Shown piece after piece: positions 1-9,840 of a stretch of 64,000 nucleotides of DNA. The stretch is from NCBI RefSeq assembly GCF_002954665.1, contig NZ_MSCM01000002.1, positions 263,319-327,318 on the forward strand, given 5' to 3'. Made by a program: the position numbers and the translations under genes. The notes below the pieces were generated by a model. The model made no database searches and was not told the DNA's origin. It was given only the letters and a program-made list of their open reading frames with translations. The stretch comes from Polaribacter glomeratus (GTDB lineage Bacteria; Bacteroidota; Bacteroidia; Flavobacteriales; Flavobacteriaceae). The first letter of the stretch is position 1. Every line of letters begins with the position of its first letter.

Positions 1-24
1 ATTGAGCCGTTTTTTTGGCTCAAT
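1..24. terminator. Hairpin at window edge, terminator-like
   Basis: An 8-bp perfect stem (ATTGAGCC / GGCTCAAT) encloses a T-rich loop. It lies 2 bp past the stop of the minus-strand gene that ends at 27, so it probably terminates that gene. The T-tract expected on the minus strand would fall outside the window. Confidence 0.5.
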
Positions 25-26
25 GT

Positions 27-629
27 TTAATATTTAGAACCATTGTGCTTACCAACTTCAAAGCCATGCTTTCCTAAAAACTGATTTCCGCTTTCAATAG
101 CGTCTTCTTCTAAAGTTGTTCCCATCGAATCATTCCATCTATTTAAATATCCAAAGAGCGAAATAACGCCCAACATTTCTACAATTTCGCCTTCGTCCCA
201 ATATTTATAGAGTTCCGCTTTAATTTTTGCATTTACTGCATTTGGTACCATAGAAGCTGCTAACGAAAAATCTAAAGCGGCTCTTTCTGCATCAGAAAAT
301 GATGCGTGTGTGCTAAATTCCCAGATATTGTCTAATTGCTCTTGTTCTGCGCCATAACGTTCCGCAGCTCTAATTGCGTGTGCTTGGCAATATCGGCAAC
401 CCGTTGCGTTGCTAGAAACCCAAGCAATCATTCTTTTTAAGGCAGAAGTAACTCGTCCTTCGTTTGCCATTACCGCTTTATTTAGGTTGATAAAGGCCTT
501 TGAAATTGCAGGTCTGCGTTGCATTGTTAAAACCGAATTAGGGCAAAAACCCAGGGTTTCATTAAAAAATTCTGCAAGCTTTTTTGTTTCTAAATCGTGT
601 TCTGATGAAAGTGGAGTTACTAATGGCAT
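27..629 (-). CDS. Carboxymuconolactone decarboxylase / AhpD-like peroxidase-related protein
   Basis: This 200-residue protein is probably a cytoplasmic AhpD-like redox protein of the CMD family. The family signature is visible as ATGCRYCQAHAIRAAERYG, with the redox CxxC at Cys78/Cys81 and the following His84. The surrounding all-helical sequence and the length match peroxidase-related CMD proteins, which reduce peroxides or partner proteins through the Cys pair. The physiological substrate cannot be read from sequence. It is transcribed away from the epimerase gene at 697, with a short AT-rich intergenic region between them that should hold both promoters. Confidence 0.85.
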   Translation of the reverse strand: MPLVTPLSSEHDLETKKLAEFFNETLGFCPNSVLTMQRRPAISKAFINLNKAVMANEGRVTSALKRMIAWVSSNATGCRYCQAHAIRAAERYGAEQEQLDNIWEFSTHASFSDAERAALDFSLAASMVPNAVNAKIKAELYKYWDEGEIVEMLGVISLFGYLNRWNDSMGTTLEEDAIESGNQFLGKHGFEVGKHNGSKY

Positions 630-696
630 CTTTTATTTTTTTTACTTTATTAAAACTTTATTTTTATAACTTTACCCTAAATATAACTTTAAAAAA

Positions 697-1707
697 ATGA
701 AAATTAAACTACATTCTTTTAATCTTGAGCTAAAGCACACTTTTACAATTTCTAGAGAGTCTCATAATTTTCAAGAAACGTTAATTGTGGCCTTAATTTC
801 TGATGGATTTCAAGGTTTTGGCGAAGCTACTTCAAACCCTTATTACAATAGTACTACGGATAAAATGATTCATATTATCAAAAAAAACATGGCTTTTATA
901 GCTTCTTTGTCCGCAGAAAAACCAGCCGCTTTTTGGCAAAAATTACAACCAATTTTTAAAGATGATTTATTTGCGTTATGTGCGTTAGACATGGCTTTTA
1001 ACGATTTATATGCCCGCAAACAAAACAAAAAGTTATATGAAGTTTGGGGTTTAAAAATTGATAAAAATCCGATGACAGATTATACTATTGGTATTGATTC
1101 TGTTGATAAAATGGTTGCCAAAATGAAAGAACTTCCTTGGCCAATTTATAAAATAAAGTTAGGCACAAAAGATGATATTCAAATTGTAACCGAACTAAGA
1201 AAACATACAAATGCTATTTTTAGAATTGATGCAAATTGTGGTTGGTCTGTAGAGGAAGCTATTGAAAATTCATACAAACTAAAAGAATTAGGAGTCGAGT
1301 TTTTGGAGCAACCTTTAAAAGCAGACGATTTTGAAGGCGCAAAAAAATTATACAAAAAATCTGCTTTGCCAATTATTGCGGATGAAAGCTGTATTGTAGA
1401 AACGGATGTTGAAAAATGTGTTGGATTGTTTCATGGTGTAAATGTAAAACTAACCAAATGTGGTGGTTTAACTCCGGGTAAAAGAATGTTAGAAAACGCA
1501 AAAAAACTAGGCTTAAAAACAATGGTTGGCTGCATGACAGAATCTGCGGTTGGTATTTCTGCAATTGCACATTTATTACCGTTGTTAGATTATGTAGATA
1601 TGGACGGAAGTCTTTTGTTAAAAGAAGATATAGCAACAGGAATTACTATCAACAATGGCGTTATTTCTTATGCAGAAACAAACGGAATTGGTGCAACACT
1701 TCTTTAA
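697..1707 (+). CDS. Dipeptide epimerase, enolase superfamily (L-Ala-D/L-Glu epimerase type)
   Basis: The 336-residue protein belongs to the enolase superfamily, muconate-lactonising subgroup. The TIM-barrel catalytic set is visible: the KxK motif at Lys152/Lys154 (YKIKLG), metal ligands at Asp178 (DANCGW), Glu204 (EQP) and Asp229 (DES), and a second-barrel lysine near 251 (KLTKCGG). Related enzymes epimerise L-Ala-D-Glu from recycled peptidoglycan or other dipeptides. The precise dipeptide is not determined. The stop is followed 3 bp later by the next start, so the pair is one transcription unit and probably acts in cell-wall peptide salvage. Confidence 0.85.
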   Translation: MKIKLHSFNLELKHTFTISRESHNFQETLIVALISDGFQGFGEATSNPYYNSTTDKMIHIIKKNMAFIASLSAEKPAAFWQKLQPIFKDDLFALCALDMAFNDLYARKQNKKLYEVWGLKIDKNPMTDYTIGIDSVDKMVAKMKELPWPIYKIKLGTKDDIQIVTELRKHTNAIFRIDANCGWSVEEAIENSYKLKELGVEFLEQPLKADDFEGAKKLYKKSALPIIADESCIVETDVEKCVGLFHGVNVKLTKCGGLTPGKRMLENAKKLGLKTMVGCMTESAVGISAIAHLLPLLDYVDMDGSLLLKEDIATGITINNGVISYAETNGIGATLL

Positions 1708-1710
1708 TTT

Positions 1711-2736
1711 ATGCAACTAGATAAACTGCCAAATACAACCGCAATTATTAATGAAGTTGAGCATATTTATTTTAGCGGAACTTCTTATTTAGGAATTTCG
1801 ACTTTGCCAGAATTTCAAGAAATTATTTTTAAAAACATCAAGATTTGGGGAACTTCTTATGGCAGTTCTAGAAATGCAAACCTTAAATTAAATGTGTACA
1901 AAAGAGGCGAAGAATTTTTGTCTAATTTTCTACATACAGAAGATTGCACAACCGTTTCATCTGGCACTTTGGCTGGACAATTTGCTATTGGTACTTTAGA
2001 GAAAATAGTAACTTCTTTCTTTTACATGCCCAAAACGCATCCTGCAATTTTACCCAAAAATGCGCTTCCTGTGTTTGATGAAAATGGTTTAAATACTATT
2101 TTGATTGATGAAAATAAAGAAACCATCTGTATTTTGGTAGATGCAATTGCTGCTTTAGAAACCAGCCCTTTTAACTTTGATTTTTTAGACGAAATTTCAT
2201 CCCAAAAAAAGATATTTCTTTTGGTGGATGAATCGCACAGTTTTGGAGTTTTGGGTAAAAATGGAAACGGAATTTCTTCAAGAATCAACAGCAACAAAAA
2301 CATAGAAATTGTAACTGTTTCTTCGCTTACAAAAGCATTTGGGATTAACGGTGGCATTATTGCTGGTAAAGCAAGTTTTATCAATCTGATTAAAGAAAAT
2401 CCGCTTTTTGTTGGCAGTTCTGGTATGAATCCGGCTTTTTTAGAGAGCTTTTTAGACGCACAAGATTTGTATAAAAATCAATTAAAAAAACTGCAAGATA
2501 GTTGTAATTATGTATTTGAAAACTTGAAGCATTTAGAGAAAATTACGGTTTCTAAAAACTACCCAGTTTTCTTTATCAATGATGAAAAAATCGCCGATTA
2601 TTTACTCACTAAAAAAATAGTAATTACTAGTTTTTATTATCCAACATCAACCAAAAAAATAAACAGAATTGTTTTAAATGCCAATCACACAAAAGAACAA
2701 TTAGATAAATTGATAGCGAGTTTACTTTCTTATTAA
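1711..2736 (+). CDS. PLP-dependent aminotransferase class I/II-like (alpha-oxoamine synthase fold)
   Basis: This is a 341-residue fold-type I PLP protein. Asp173 and His176 in LVDESHSFGVLG match the pyridine-N ligand and stacking His of the alpha-oxoamine synthase group (KBL, BioF), and Lys208 in SSLTKAFG is the expected Schiff-base lysine. It is shorter than BioF (about 380) at the N terminus. Linkage to the epimerase 3 bp upstream points to amino-acid or dipeptide metabolism rather than biotin synthesis, since no bio genes are near. Its 3' end overlaps the convergent gene at 2722-4911 by 15 bp. Confidence 0.75.
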   Translation: MQLDKLPNTTAIINEVEHIYFSGTSYLGISTLPEFQEIIFKNIKIWGTSYGSSRNANLKLNVYKRGEEFLSNFLHTEDCTTVSSGTLAGQFAIGTLEKIVTSFFYMPKTHPAILPKNALPVFDENGLNTILIDENKETICILVDAIAALETSPFNFDFLDEISSQKKIFLLVDESHSFGVLGKNGNGISSRINSNKNIEIVTVSSLTKAFGINGGIIAGKASFINLIKENPLFVGSSGMNPAFLESFLDAQDLYKNQLKKLQDSCNYVFENLKHLEKITVSKNYPVFFINDEKIADYLLTKKIVITSFYYPTSTKKINRIVLNANHTKEQLDKLIASLLSY

Positions 2737-4911
2737 ACTAAAATTACCTGTTTTTTCGATAGCATATCCATTAATATCTGTTAACATGGTTTTAAACCAA
2801 TAATCGTTAGACGGTGCTTTTTGGCTAAATGAATCGCCATTCCAACCTTCAGAATTTTTATCAATTGTATACATTAATTTTCCAAATCGGTTATAAATAT
2901 ACACTTCAGAAATCGTGTAGAAATCTTTGTCATAGCCTTCAATTTTCCAAATATCATTCTCTCCATCTGCGTTGGGCGTAAAGAACTTTGGATACCCTAA
3001 AATAGAAAATTGATATTCTTGCGTTCCGCATCCCAATATATCTCTTATAAATAAAGTGTGAATTCCGGTAACAATATTTTCGAAAAAACCAACACTTTTA
3101 TAAATACCAAACTCATCATCCAAAGAAAACTCGTAATTTCCAATTCCTAAAGTAGGATTGTTTACGTAAATTGTATTATTCGTTGAATCATCAACAATTA
3201 TAAAATCGTTTTTAGTGATTGCTGCTTTTTCTGAATTAATTATAGAAATATTTTGCTCTTCGGATGTACATCCTGCTTCAGAAATTGCACTTACAGAATA
3301 ATTACCAATACTATTTACAGAAATTGATGCTAAATTTCCAGTAATTAGTGCTCCTTCCTTCTTCCAAACATAGCTATAATTTGCTGCTGCATTTATTGTT
3401 TCTAATACAATTGAGCCAATATCGTTGCATAAAACATAGGTTTCTTGCAATACATCAAATTCAGGAATTGTAGCATTTACAACTGCCGTTATAGCAGTTC
3501 TTATTGAAGATTTACAAGCTGCATTATTTGCTTCTACATAATACGTTGTTGTGTTGTTTAAAATTGGTGTTGTAAAATCAGGACCTGTAAAAATTGGAGT
3601 TGTGCTCGTTAAAGAACTATACCAATCAATTTGTCCGGCAGAAGTTGTTGCTCTTAAAACTGCTGTTCCAGAACAAATTAAATCGTCTATCGTAGCAGTT
3701 ATTGTTGGTCTTTCATTTACAGTTACGGTTACCGGTGTTCTTTGCAAAGTTGTACACCCATTTACAGAAACTGTTACATAAAATGTGGTGGTGGTTGTTA
3801 ACACTGGTGTTGTAAAAGAAGTTCCTGATGCTAATTGCGTTCCACCTGTTGAGGCATCGAACCACAAAATTTCTCCTTCACTTGTATCCTTAGTGGCTGT
3901 AATTGTAACGGAACCCGATTCACAAACTGTCGCATCGGTTGTAGAAAGAACTTGAGGAATGTAAATGCTTGTCGTAGCTACAATATTTAAAGGTGGATCT
4001 CCTGGTTTTCCGTATTCTACAATATATCCTTTTGGCTGAAAATCTCCTGCTGCATCGCCTGTATTTGTTAAGTCATTCCAAGAACCAGAAACACCAACAC
4101 CAGGTGCCGTGATATGAACATAATCTTCTCCTCTATTTCCAAAATTATTAGGCTCACCCGCATTCCAAAAAGCAAAATTTGGTGAGTTTCCATTTACTCC
4201 ACCGTTCCAAAAAGGGGTTCCAGCTTCTGGACCTGTAACCCACTTCCAAACATTAGGTGAATCTAAATCACTTCCTCCTATCCAACCTGCGCCAGAGGCT
4301 TGTTTTCCTGCAAAATTTGCTTCTACTTGGCTGGTTAAAGTTGCTAAATATCCTTGTCTGCCATAATAAAGCGGTCTATTTTCTGCAGCAATTTTTGCTT
4401 CCGTCCAAGTAATTCCTACATTTGAGATAAAAAGATAAAAATGATCTGTTGCGGGCAAATAATTAGCATCATCCGTAGATAATGAAAAGAATTTTTCTGA
4501 AATTATAGTTGTTGCCGTAGTTGTAAAAACGACTTCCTTAACTGCCTTTTCTAAATCAGAAAATAACATTTCTGTTCCACTTCGCGATGAAATAAGTGTT
4601 AACTTTCCTTCTGTAGCGTTCCAGGTAGAAAGGATATTTGGATGAGTTCCAGATAAACTTACTCTATCGAAACCCGCTTGATAACCCGTAGAAATTTGAA
4701 TAAAGAAAGCCTCTATAGTGGTGTCATCAACATCTGTAATCGAAAAATCGGTAACGATCTTTATAGGGCTTCCTATACAAAAAGTTTGTCTTCCTTCTGC
4801 TTTTATAAACGGTGCGCTATCCGTTTGAGAAAACAAAAACGCAGGCAGCATCACTAAAATAAAAACTACTATTTTATTTTTAAACTTTAGATATTTCTTC
4901 TTTTTAATCAT
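2722..4911 (-). CDS. Secreted C-type-lectin/Ig-like protein with type B T9SS C-terminal domain
   Basis: The 729-residue protein begins with a signal peptide (basic start, hydrophobic core VVFILVMLPAFLFS). Residues about 160-300 look like a C-type lectin domain (EAKIAAENR, GWIGGSD, GEPNNFG, EDYVH). Two or three Ig-like repeats follow (VTVNERPTITATI and similar). The end is a gliding-motility-associated type B sorting domain: FFTPNADGENDIWKIEGYD, VYIYNRFGKLMY, then GWNGDSF. It should be exported through Sec and the type IX system and released or anchored outside the cell, possibly as a glycan-binding adhesin. It is monocistronic and convergent with the PLP enzyme. Confidence 0.85.
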   Translation of the reverse strand: MIKKKKYLKFKNKIVVFILVMLPAFLFSQTDSAPFIKAEGRQTFCIGSPIKIVTDFSITDVDDTTIEAFFIQISTGYQAGFDRVSLSGTHPNILSTWNATEGKLTLISSRSGTEMLFSDLEKAVKEVVFTTTATTIISEKFFSLSTDDANYLPATDHFYLFISNVGITWTEAKIAAENRPLYYGRQGYLATLTSQVEANFAGKQASGAGWIGGSDLDSPNVWKWVTGPEAGTPFWNGGVNGNSPNFAFWNAGEPNNFGNRGEDYVHITAPGVGVSGSWNDLTNTGDAAGDFQPKGYIVEYGKPGDPPLNIVATTSIYIPQVLSTTDATVCESGSVTITATKDTSEGEILWFDASTGGTQLASGTSFTTPVLTTTTTFYVTVSVNGCTTLQRTPVTVTVNERPTITATIDDLICSGTAVLRATTSAGQIDWYSSLTSTTPIFTGPDFTTPILNNTTTYYVEANNAACKSSIRTAITAVVNATIPEFDVLQETYVLCNDIGSIVLETINAAANYSYVWKKEGALITGNLASISVNSIGNYSVSAISEAGCTSEEQNISIINSEKAAITKNDFIIVDDSTNNTIYVNNPTLGIGNYEFSLDDEFGIYKSVGFFENIVTGIHTLFIRDILGCGTQEYQFSILGYPKFFTPNADGENDIWKIEGYDKDFYTISEVYIYNRFGKLMYTIDKNSEGWNGDSFSQKAPSNDYWFKTMLTDINGYAIEKTGNFSLIRK

Positions 4912-4984
4912 TAACTTATGTCTGTTTTCTTACTTTTGTAATAAAGCACAATTTAATACTTCAATAGTTAATAAATTATAAATT

Positions 4985-5419
4985 ATGGATAAAAATATAG
5001 TAACAACAGTCTGGACAGGAAAATCGCATTTTGAAACAGATAATCCAAGTGGATCTAAGTTAACAATGTTTGATAAATCTCAAGATAATGGAAACACCGT
5101 GGGCTTTGCGCCAAAAGCCTTAATGCTATCTTCTTTAGCGGGTTGTTCTGGTTTAGACGTAGTTTCATTATTAGAAAAAATGCGCGCAGAAGTTGCAGAT
5201 TTCAAGGTAGAAGTTACGGCCGAATTAACAGATGAACACCCAAAATTTTACAACAAAGTAAAAGTTGATTATCATTTTACGGATAGCAATTTGCAGCCAG
5301 AAAAAATTCAAAAAGCGGTAAATTTATCAGTCACAAAATATTGCGGAGTTATGGAAATGTTTAGACAATTTGCTGAAGTAAAAACAGAAATTCATTTGCA
5401 CAATTTAGAAACTAATTAA
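4985..5419 (+). CDS. OsmC family protein
   Basis: This 144-residue protein has the OsmC/Ohr fold signature: a first conserved Cys54 in SLAGCSGLDVVSLLEKM and a second Cys120 in KYCGVMEMF. In Ohr/OsmC enzymes this pair reduces organic hydroperoxides. Length and spacing are typical of the single-domain YhfA-like branch, whose substrate is less certain. It starts 73 bp from the divergent T9SS gene and is followed 35 bp later by recJ, so the two may share a transcript. Confidence 0.85.
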   Translation: MDKNIVTTVWTGKSHFETDNPSGSKLTMFDKSQDNGNTVGFAPKALMLSSLAGCSGLDVVSLLEKMRAEVADFKVEVTAELTDEHPKFYNKVKVDYHFTDSNLQPEKIQKAVNLSVTKYCGVMEMFRQFAEVKTEIHLHNLETN

Positions 5420-5454
5420 ACAGATGCTGAAATAAATTAAGCATAAAAACTGCT

Positions 5455-7140
5455 ATGAGATGGACGTTAAAGTCAAAACCAGAAAAAGAAAAAATTGATA
5501 CATTAGCCAAAGAATTGCAAGTAGATAGAACTATTGCAGCAATTCTTTGTCAGCGAAATATTGAAACATTTAAGGATGCGAAAAAATTTTTCCGCCCTAG
5601 TTTAAAAGATATTCATGATCCTTTTTTAATGAAAGACATGGATGTTGCGGTTGCAAGAATAGAAACTGCCATTGTAAATAACGAAAATATTTTAGTTTTT
5701 GGTGATTATGATGTTGACGGAACAACTGCTGTTTCCTTAGTTTCCTCTTATTTAAAAACGATTTATCCAAATATTGCAACCTATATTCCAGATAGATATG
5801 CAGAAGGCTATGGCGTTTCTTATATGGGGATTGATTTTGCGCACGACAATGATTTTTCGTTAATTATTGCCTTAGATTGTGGTATCAAAGCCATTGAAAA
5901 AGTTGCCTATGCAACAGATAAAAATATCGATTTTATTATTTGTGATCATCATAAACCGGGACCAGAAATTCCGAAGGCAGTTGCTGTTTTAAACGCAAAA
6001 AGAGAAGATTGCACCTATCCTTTTGATGAATTATGCGGTTGTGGCGTTGGGTTTAAATTAATTCAGGCTTTAGGAGTTTCTAGAAATCAAACTATTGATC
6101 ATTTTGTGCCGTACTTAGATTTGGTGGCCACTGCAATTGCTGCTGATATTGTACCCATGAATGGCGAAAATAGAATTTTGGCATATCATGGTTTGAAAGT
6201 TATCAATGAAAGTCCTAGAAACGGAATAAAAGCAATTATCCATCAAGTTAAAAAAACAGTACTTACTATTACCGATGTTGTTTTTATAATCGCACCCAGA
6301 ATAAATGCTGCTGGAAGAATGAAACATGGTAATTATGCGGTTGAATTGTTGACAGAAATGGATTTAGATTCGGCAATCGAATTTGCAGCCGCAATCGAAA
6401 TTTTTAATGCTGATAGGAAAGAACTAGATAAAAGAATTACGGACGAAGCCATTATTCAAATCATTGATAATGAAGAAGAACAAGGTTTCTCTACAGTAGT
6501 TTTTCAAGAAGATTGGCATAAAGGCGTTATCGGAATTGTAGCTTCTAGATTGATAGAAAAATACTATAGACCTACTTTAGTGTTTACAAAAAGTGGCGAT
6601 AAATTAGCTGCTTCGGCTCGTTCTGTAAAAGGTTTTGATGTGTATAATGCATTAGAAGAATGTACTGAGTTTATAGAGCAATTTGGCGGACATAAATATG
6701 CTGCTGGTTTGACTTTATTACCAGAAAATTATGAGAATTTTAAAAAGAAGTTTGAAGAAGTGGTTTCAAAAACAATTGATAAAGCGTTCTTAACTCCAGA
6801 AATTTCTATTGATGCAGAAATTGATTTATCAGAAATTACACCTAAGTTTTTTAGAATCATTCAGCAAATGGCACCTTTTGGCCCCATGAATATGAAACCC
6901 ACTTTTAAATCTACATGCGTTAGAGATAATGGTTATGGCAAACAAGTTGGCGCCGATAAAACGCATTTAAAACTAAATGTTTTTCAAGGTGATAATCAAA
7001 AAACCTACAATGCAATCGGTTTTAATTTAGGCGATAAAATGGACTTTGTTCAAAATGATTTTGATATTGCCTATGCTTTGGATGAAAACGAATGGAATGG
7101 CTATAAAACAGTGCAGTTGTTATTGAAGGATTTGAAGTAA
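5455..7140 (+). CDS. recJ: Single-stranded-DNA-specific exonuclease RecJ
   Basis: The 561-residue protein is a full-length RecJ, the 5'-3' ssDNA exonuclease of RecF-pathway recombination and mismatch repair. The DHH phosphoesterase motifs are visible: VFGDYDVDGTTA (residues 82-93), ALDCG (about 139-143) and ICDHHKPGPE (DHH at 164-166). The DHHA1 motif FGGHKYAAG follows, and then a C-terminal OB-type region. All metal-binding aspartates and histidines are present, so the gene should be active. The ATG at 5455 directly precedes conserved family sequence. Confidence 0.95.
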   Translation: MRWTLKSKPEKEKIDTLAKELQVDRTIAAILCQRNIETFKDAKKFFRPSLKDIHDPFLMKDMDVAVARIETAIVNNENILVFGDYDVDGTTAVSLVSSYLKTIYPNIATYIPDRYAEGYGVSYMGIDFAHDNDFSLIIALDCGIKAIEKVAYATDKNIDFIICDHHKPGPEIPKAVAVLNAKREDCTYPFDELCGCGVGFKLIQALGVSRNQTIDHFVPYLDLVATAIAADIVPMNGENRILAYHGLKVINESPRNGIKAIIHQVKKTVLTITDVVFIIAPRINAAGRMKHGNYAVELLTEMDLDSAIEFAAAIEIFNADRKELDKRITDEAIIQIIDNEEEQGFSTVVFQEDWHKGVIGIVASRLIEKYYRPTLVFTKSGDKLAASARSVKGFDVYNALEECTEFIEQFGGHKYAAGLTLLPENYENFKKKFEEVVSKTIDKAFLTPEISIDAEIDLSEITPKFFRIIQQMAPFGPMNMKPTFKSTCVRDNGYGKQVGADKTHLKLNVFQGDNQKTYNAIGFNLGDKMDFVQNDFDIAYALDENEWNGYKTVQLLLKDLK

Positions 7141-7201
7141 ATAAAACCCTTAATTTAACTTGATTTTTTATCTAATCAATAATGCTGATTTTTAACGAAA
7201 T

Positions 7202-7324
7202 GTCATTCCGAACTATTTTATGGACAAAATCTTAAAATAAAGAAATTTTTGGAGCACCATATCATTTTGAAAAGAATGAAAAAAAGATTGCGGCAGTTTA
7301 CAAAAAAGTAAACTTCGCAATGAC
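7202..7324. repeat. MITE-like small repeat with terminal inverted repeats
   Basis: The intergenic stretch between recJ and the helicase is bounded by 11-bp ends GTCATTCCGAA and TTCGCAATGAC, inverted copies with one mismatch. Near its right end is a nested hairpin with arms TTTAC and GTAAA. GTCATTCCGA-type ends are common in dispersed bacterial repeats, but no second copy was found in this window. Confidence 0.35.
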
Positions 7325-7334
7325 TAGTAAAAAC

Positions 7335-9758
7335 CTAATTCTCCATAGACAACAAAACCATTCTTAACTCCATAAAACTAAATGATTTGTCTACTTTTTC
7401 TTTGAGTTCTGTTAGCGTTTTAAACTCGGTTTCTTCTATTGCTTTGATGATTTTTTTATACTTTTTAATGTCTACCAGTTCTAAAATATCAACATCTCCA
7501 GAAGGAATATAACTTGCCAAATGACTTGAAATAGTTCCTGAAGTTAGGCTTCTTTCTTTTGCAACTTCTTTTACAGAAAGCCCCGATTTAAACAACTCAA
7601 AAGAAATCTGTTTGGTTGGTTTTTTGTCTTCCTTTTTTTGCTCGTTGAACTTGTTAATTCCGTTTTTTGAGCAATATGTTTCTATAGCTTCCAAAATTTG
7701 CGCTCCGTAGTTAGAAACACGTGTTTTTCCTAATCCTTCTATTTTTAAAAGCTCTTTTTCACTTCTTGGTAAAGCATCACAAATTGCATATAAAGTTACT
7801 TGTGTAAAAATTTGAAAATGCGGAATTGCTAAATTTTTAGAAATATCATCTCGTAATTCACGTAATTTTAACGCTAAAATTGGGTCGCGTTTTGTGGCAA
7901 GTGTCGTCTTTTTTGTTGGTTCTGTTTTTTGCAAAACTGCATTTGCACGCACTTTTAAATATTGCTGAACTTTAAAACCATCCGTCATCTTTTTTAGTGC
8001 AAAAACTTTTTCGTTTAGAAGTTCTTGAAAATTATCATATTGTTTTGTGAAATCGCTTTTTACCGTTTTGTTATCCGAAGAAAAAGAAATTTTAGAAAAT
8101 GGTTGTACCGAATTTTTAATGGTTTCTGATAAAAAATAATCAACCGCTTTTATAAATCGTTCTTGAATAACTGAACTGTTTTCTGGTAAAATACCATCCT
8201 CAGCAATTATAGTTAACTGATTTTTAAATCCGTTAGAAACCCTCATTAAAGCAGCAACTCCATCATCTTTAATTGTTTGTAAATGCTCAATAACGTCCCC
8301 TTTTATACTTGTTTGATTTTTGTAATAAATATCAATCAATCTTGTTATTGGATATAAAAATTGCTGATAATCTAATAATTCTGAAATTAAATTAAGCTGA
8401 AATTGTATTTCTGATGCGTTTAAAATCCGTTCATCCGGATGATTTTCTTCTACCGTTTCATTGAAAACGCTAACGGTTCTGTCATTAATAATTGCGTTGC
8501 TAGTAATTGGCGTTTTTAAAACCAGGCCATCTAAAGAAGTACATCTACTTAAAGCCACATACGTTTGTCCGTGTGCAAACGAAGCTTCTGCATCAATAAT
8601 CGCTTTTTCAAAGGTTAAACCCTGACTTTTATGAATGGTAATTGCCCAAGCCAAGCGCAAAGGAATTTGGGTAAAAGCACCAATCAACTCTTCTTTAATT
8701 GCTTTTGTTTCATCATTTATGGAGTAATTAATATTAGACCACGTTTCTCTTTCAGTTACAATTTCATCGGTATCATTTGGGCATTTTACGGTAACAGCAT
8801 CTTTAGAAATATCGGTTACAATTCCTATTTTTCCGTTAAAATATCTTTTTTCTTGTGACGAATCATTTTTAATAAACATTACTTGCGCACCAAGTTTTAA
8901 CTCTAGCTTCTCGTCATTAGGAAACGAATTTTCATTGAATTTTCCAGAAATCTCAGCATCAAAAAAACGACTCTTCGTTTTGAGTTTATTCAACTCAGAA
9001 CTGTTCATTAAATTGGCTCTATTATTATGAGTTGTTAGCGTGATATAACCATCTTCTTTAGTTGGCGAAAAAGTAGGATTGTAATTTTTATTTAAAATTT
9101 TAGCCGATTCTTCGGATAAAGTATTGGTTCTAATTTCATTTAATATTTTGATGAAATCTTCATTTTTTTGACGGTAAATATGCTTCAATTCTATGGAAAC
9201 CACATTGGCTTCTTGATAGGCTTTTGAGCTAAAAAAATAAACCGTATGATAATGTTGTTGTAACAAGCTCCATTCGTTTGGTTTTACAACGGGCGCTAAC
9301 TGTTGCAAATCGCCAATCATTAAAATTTGTGCGCCACCAAACACTTTATTTCGGTTTTTATAACGACGCATTACTTGATCGATGCCGTCTAATAAATCTG
9401 CACGAACCATAGAAATTTCATCAATAATTACTAAATCTAACGATTTTATAATATCAATTTTTGTCTTTGAAAACTTACGTTGCGCATTCGAAGTATTTGC
9501 AATTTGATTTGGTAAAATAGGCCCAAAAGGCATTTGAAAAAACGAGTGAATCGTAACTCCTTTTGCGTTAATTGCCGCAACACCTGTTGGCGCCACAATA
9601 ACTATTCTTTTTAAAGATTCCTTTTTAATTTGATGTAAAAAAGTTGTTTTTCCTGTACCTGCTTTTCCTGTGATAAAAAGATTTCTATCGGTTTTTTCTA
9701 TGAAGTTTAAGGCAAGTTCTAATTCAGAATTTGTTTGCATTGTAGCTTTTTGATGCAA
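7335..9758 (-). CDS. Pif1/RecD-like SF1 DNA helicase with HRDC and C-terminal helix-turn-helix
   Basis: This 807-residue protein is an SF1B-type helicase. Walker A is GKAGTGKTTF (residues 31-40), Walker B is LVIIDEISM, and the late motif LAWAITIHKSQGLTFEKA, with a VALSRC box after it, is the Pif1/RecD signature. Residues about 640-710 resemble an HRDC domain (LRELRDDISKNLAIPHFQIF, LLKIEGLGKTRVSNYG). The C terminus has a wHTH-like stretch (SVKEVAKERSLTSGTISSHL) also seen in Bacteroidota homologues. It probably acts on forks, G4 DNA or R-loops. A second in-frame ATG at residue 7 could be the true start. Confidence 0.85.
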   Translation of the reverse strand: MHQKATMQTNSELELALNFIEKTDRNLFITGKAGTGKTTFLHQIKKESLKRIVIVAPTGVAAINAKGVTIHSFFQMPFGPILPNQIANTSNAQRKFSKTKIDIIKSLDLVIIDEISMVRADLLDGIDQVMRRYKNRNKVFGGAQILMIGDLQQLAPVVKPNEWSLLQQHYHTVYFFSSKAYQEANVVSIELKHIYRQKNEDFIKILNEIRTNTLSEESAKILNKNYNPTFSPTKEDGYITLTTHNNRANLMNSSELNKLKTKSRFFDAEISGKFNENSFPNDEKLELKLGAQVMFIKNDSSQEKRYFNGKIGIVTDISKDAVTVKCPNDTDEIVTERETWSNINYSINDETKAIKEELIGAFTQIPLRLAWAITIHKSQGLTFEKAIIDAEASFAHGQTYVALSRCTSLDGLVLKTPITSNAIINDRTVSVFNETVEENHPDERILNASEIQFQLNLISELLDYQQFLYPITRLIDIYYKNQTSIKGDVIEHLQTIKDDGVAALMRVSNGFKNQLTIIAEDGILPENSSVIQERFIKAVDYFLSETIKNSVQPFSKISFSSDNKTVKSDFTKQYDNFQELLNEKVFALKKMTDGFKVQQYLKVRANAVLQKTEPTKKTTLATKRDPILALKLRELRDDISKNLAIPHFQIFTQVTLYAICDALPRSEKELLKIEGLGKTRVSNYGAQILEAIETYCSKNGINKFNEQKKEDKKPTKQISFELFKSGLSVKEVAKERSLTSGTISSHLASYIPSGDVDILELVDIKKYKKIIKAIEETEFKTLTELKEKVDKSFSFMELRMVLLSMEN

Positions 9759-9782
9759 GGTAAATAATTAAATTATATTACA

Positions 9783-9811
9783 TAAAAAATCCCAAGCAAA
9801 AGCTCAGGATT
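9783..9811 (-). terminator. Rho-independent terminator of the esterase gene
   Basis: A hairpin (ATCCCAAGC / GCTCAGGAT, loop AAAA) is followed on the minus strand by a run of T. It lies 30 bp past the stop at 9841. It resembles the terminator at 13651-13681 in stem and loop. Confidence 0.7.
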
Positions 9812-9840
9812 TTGATAATAAATAAGTCAAAACAGAAACT

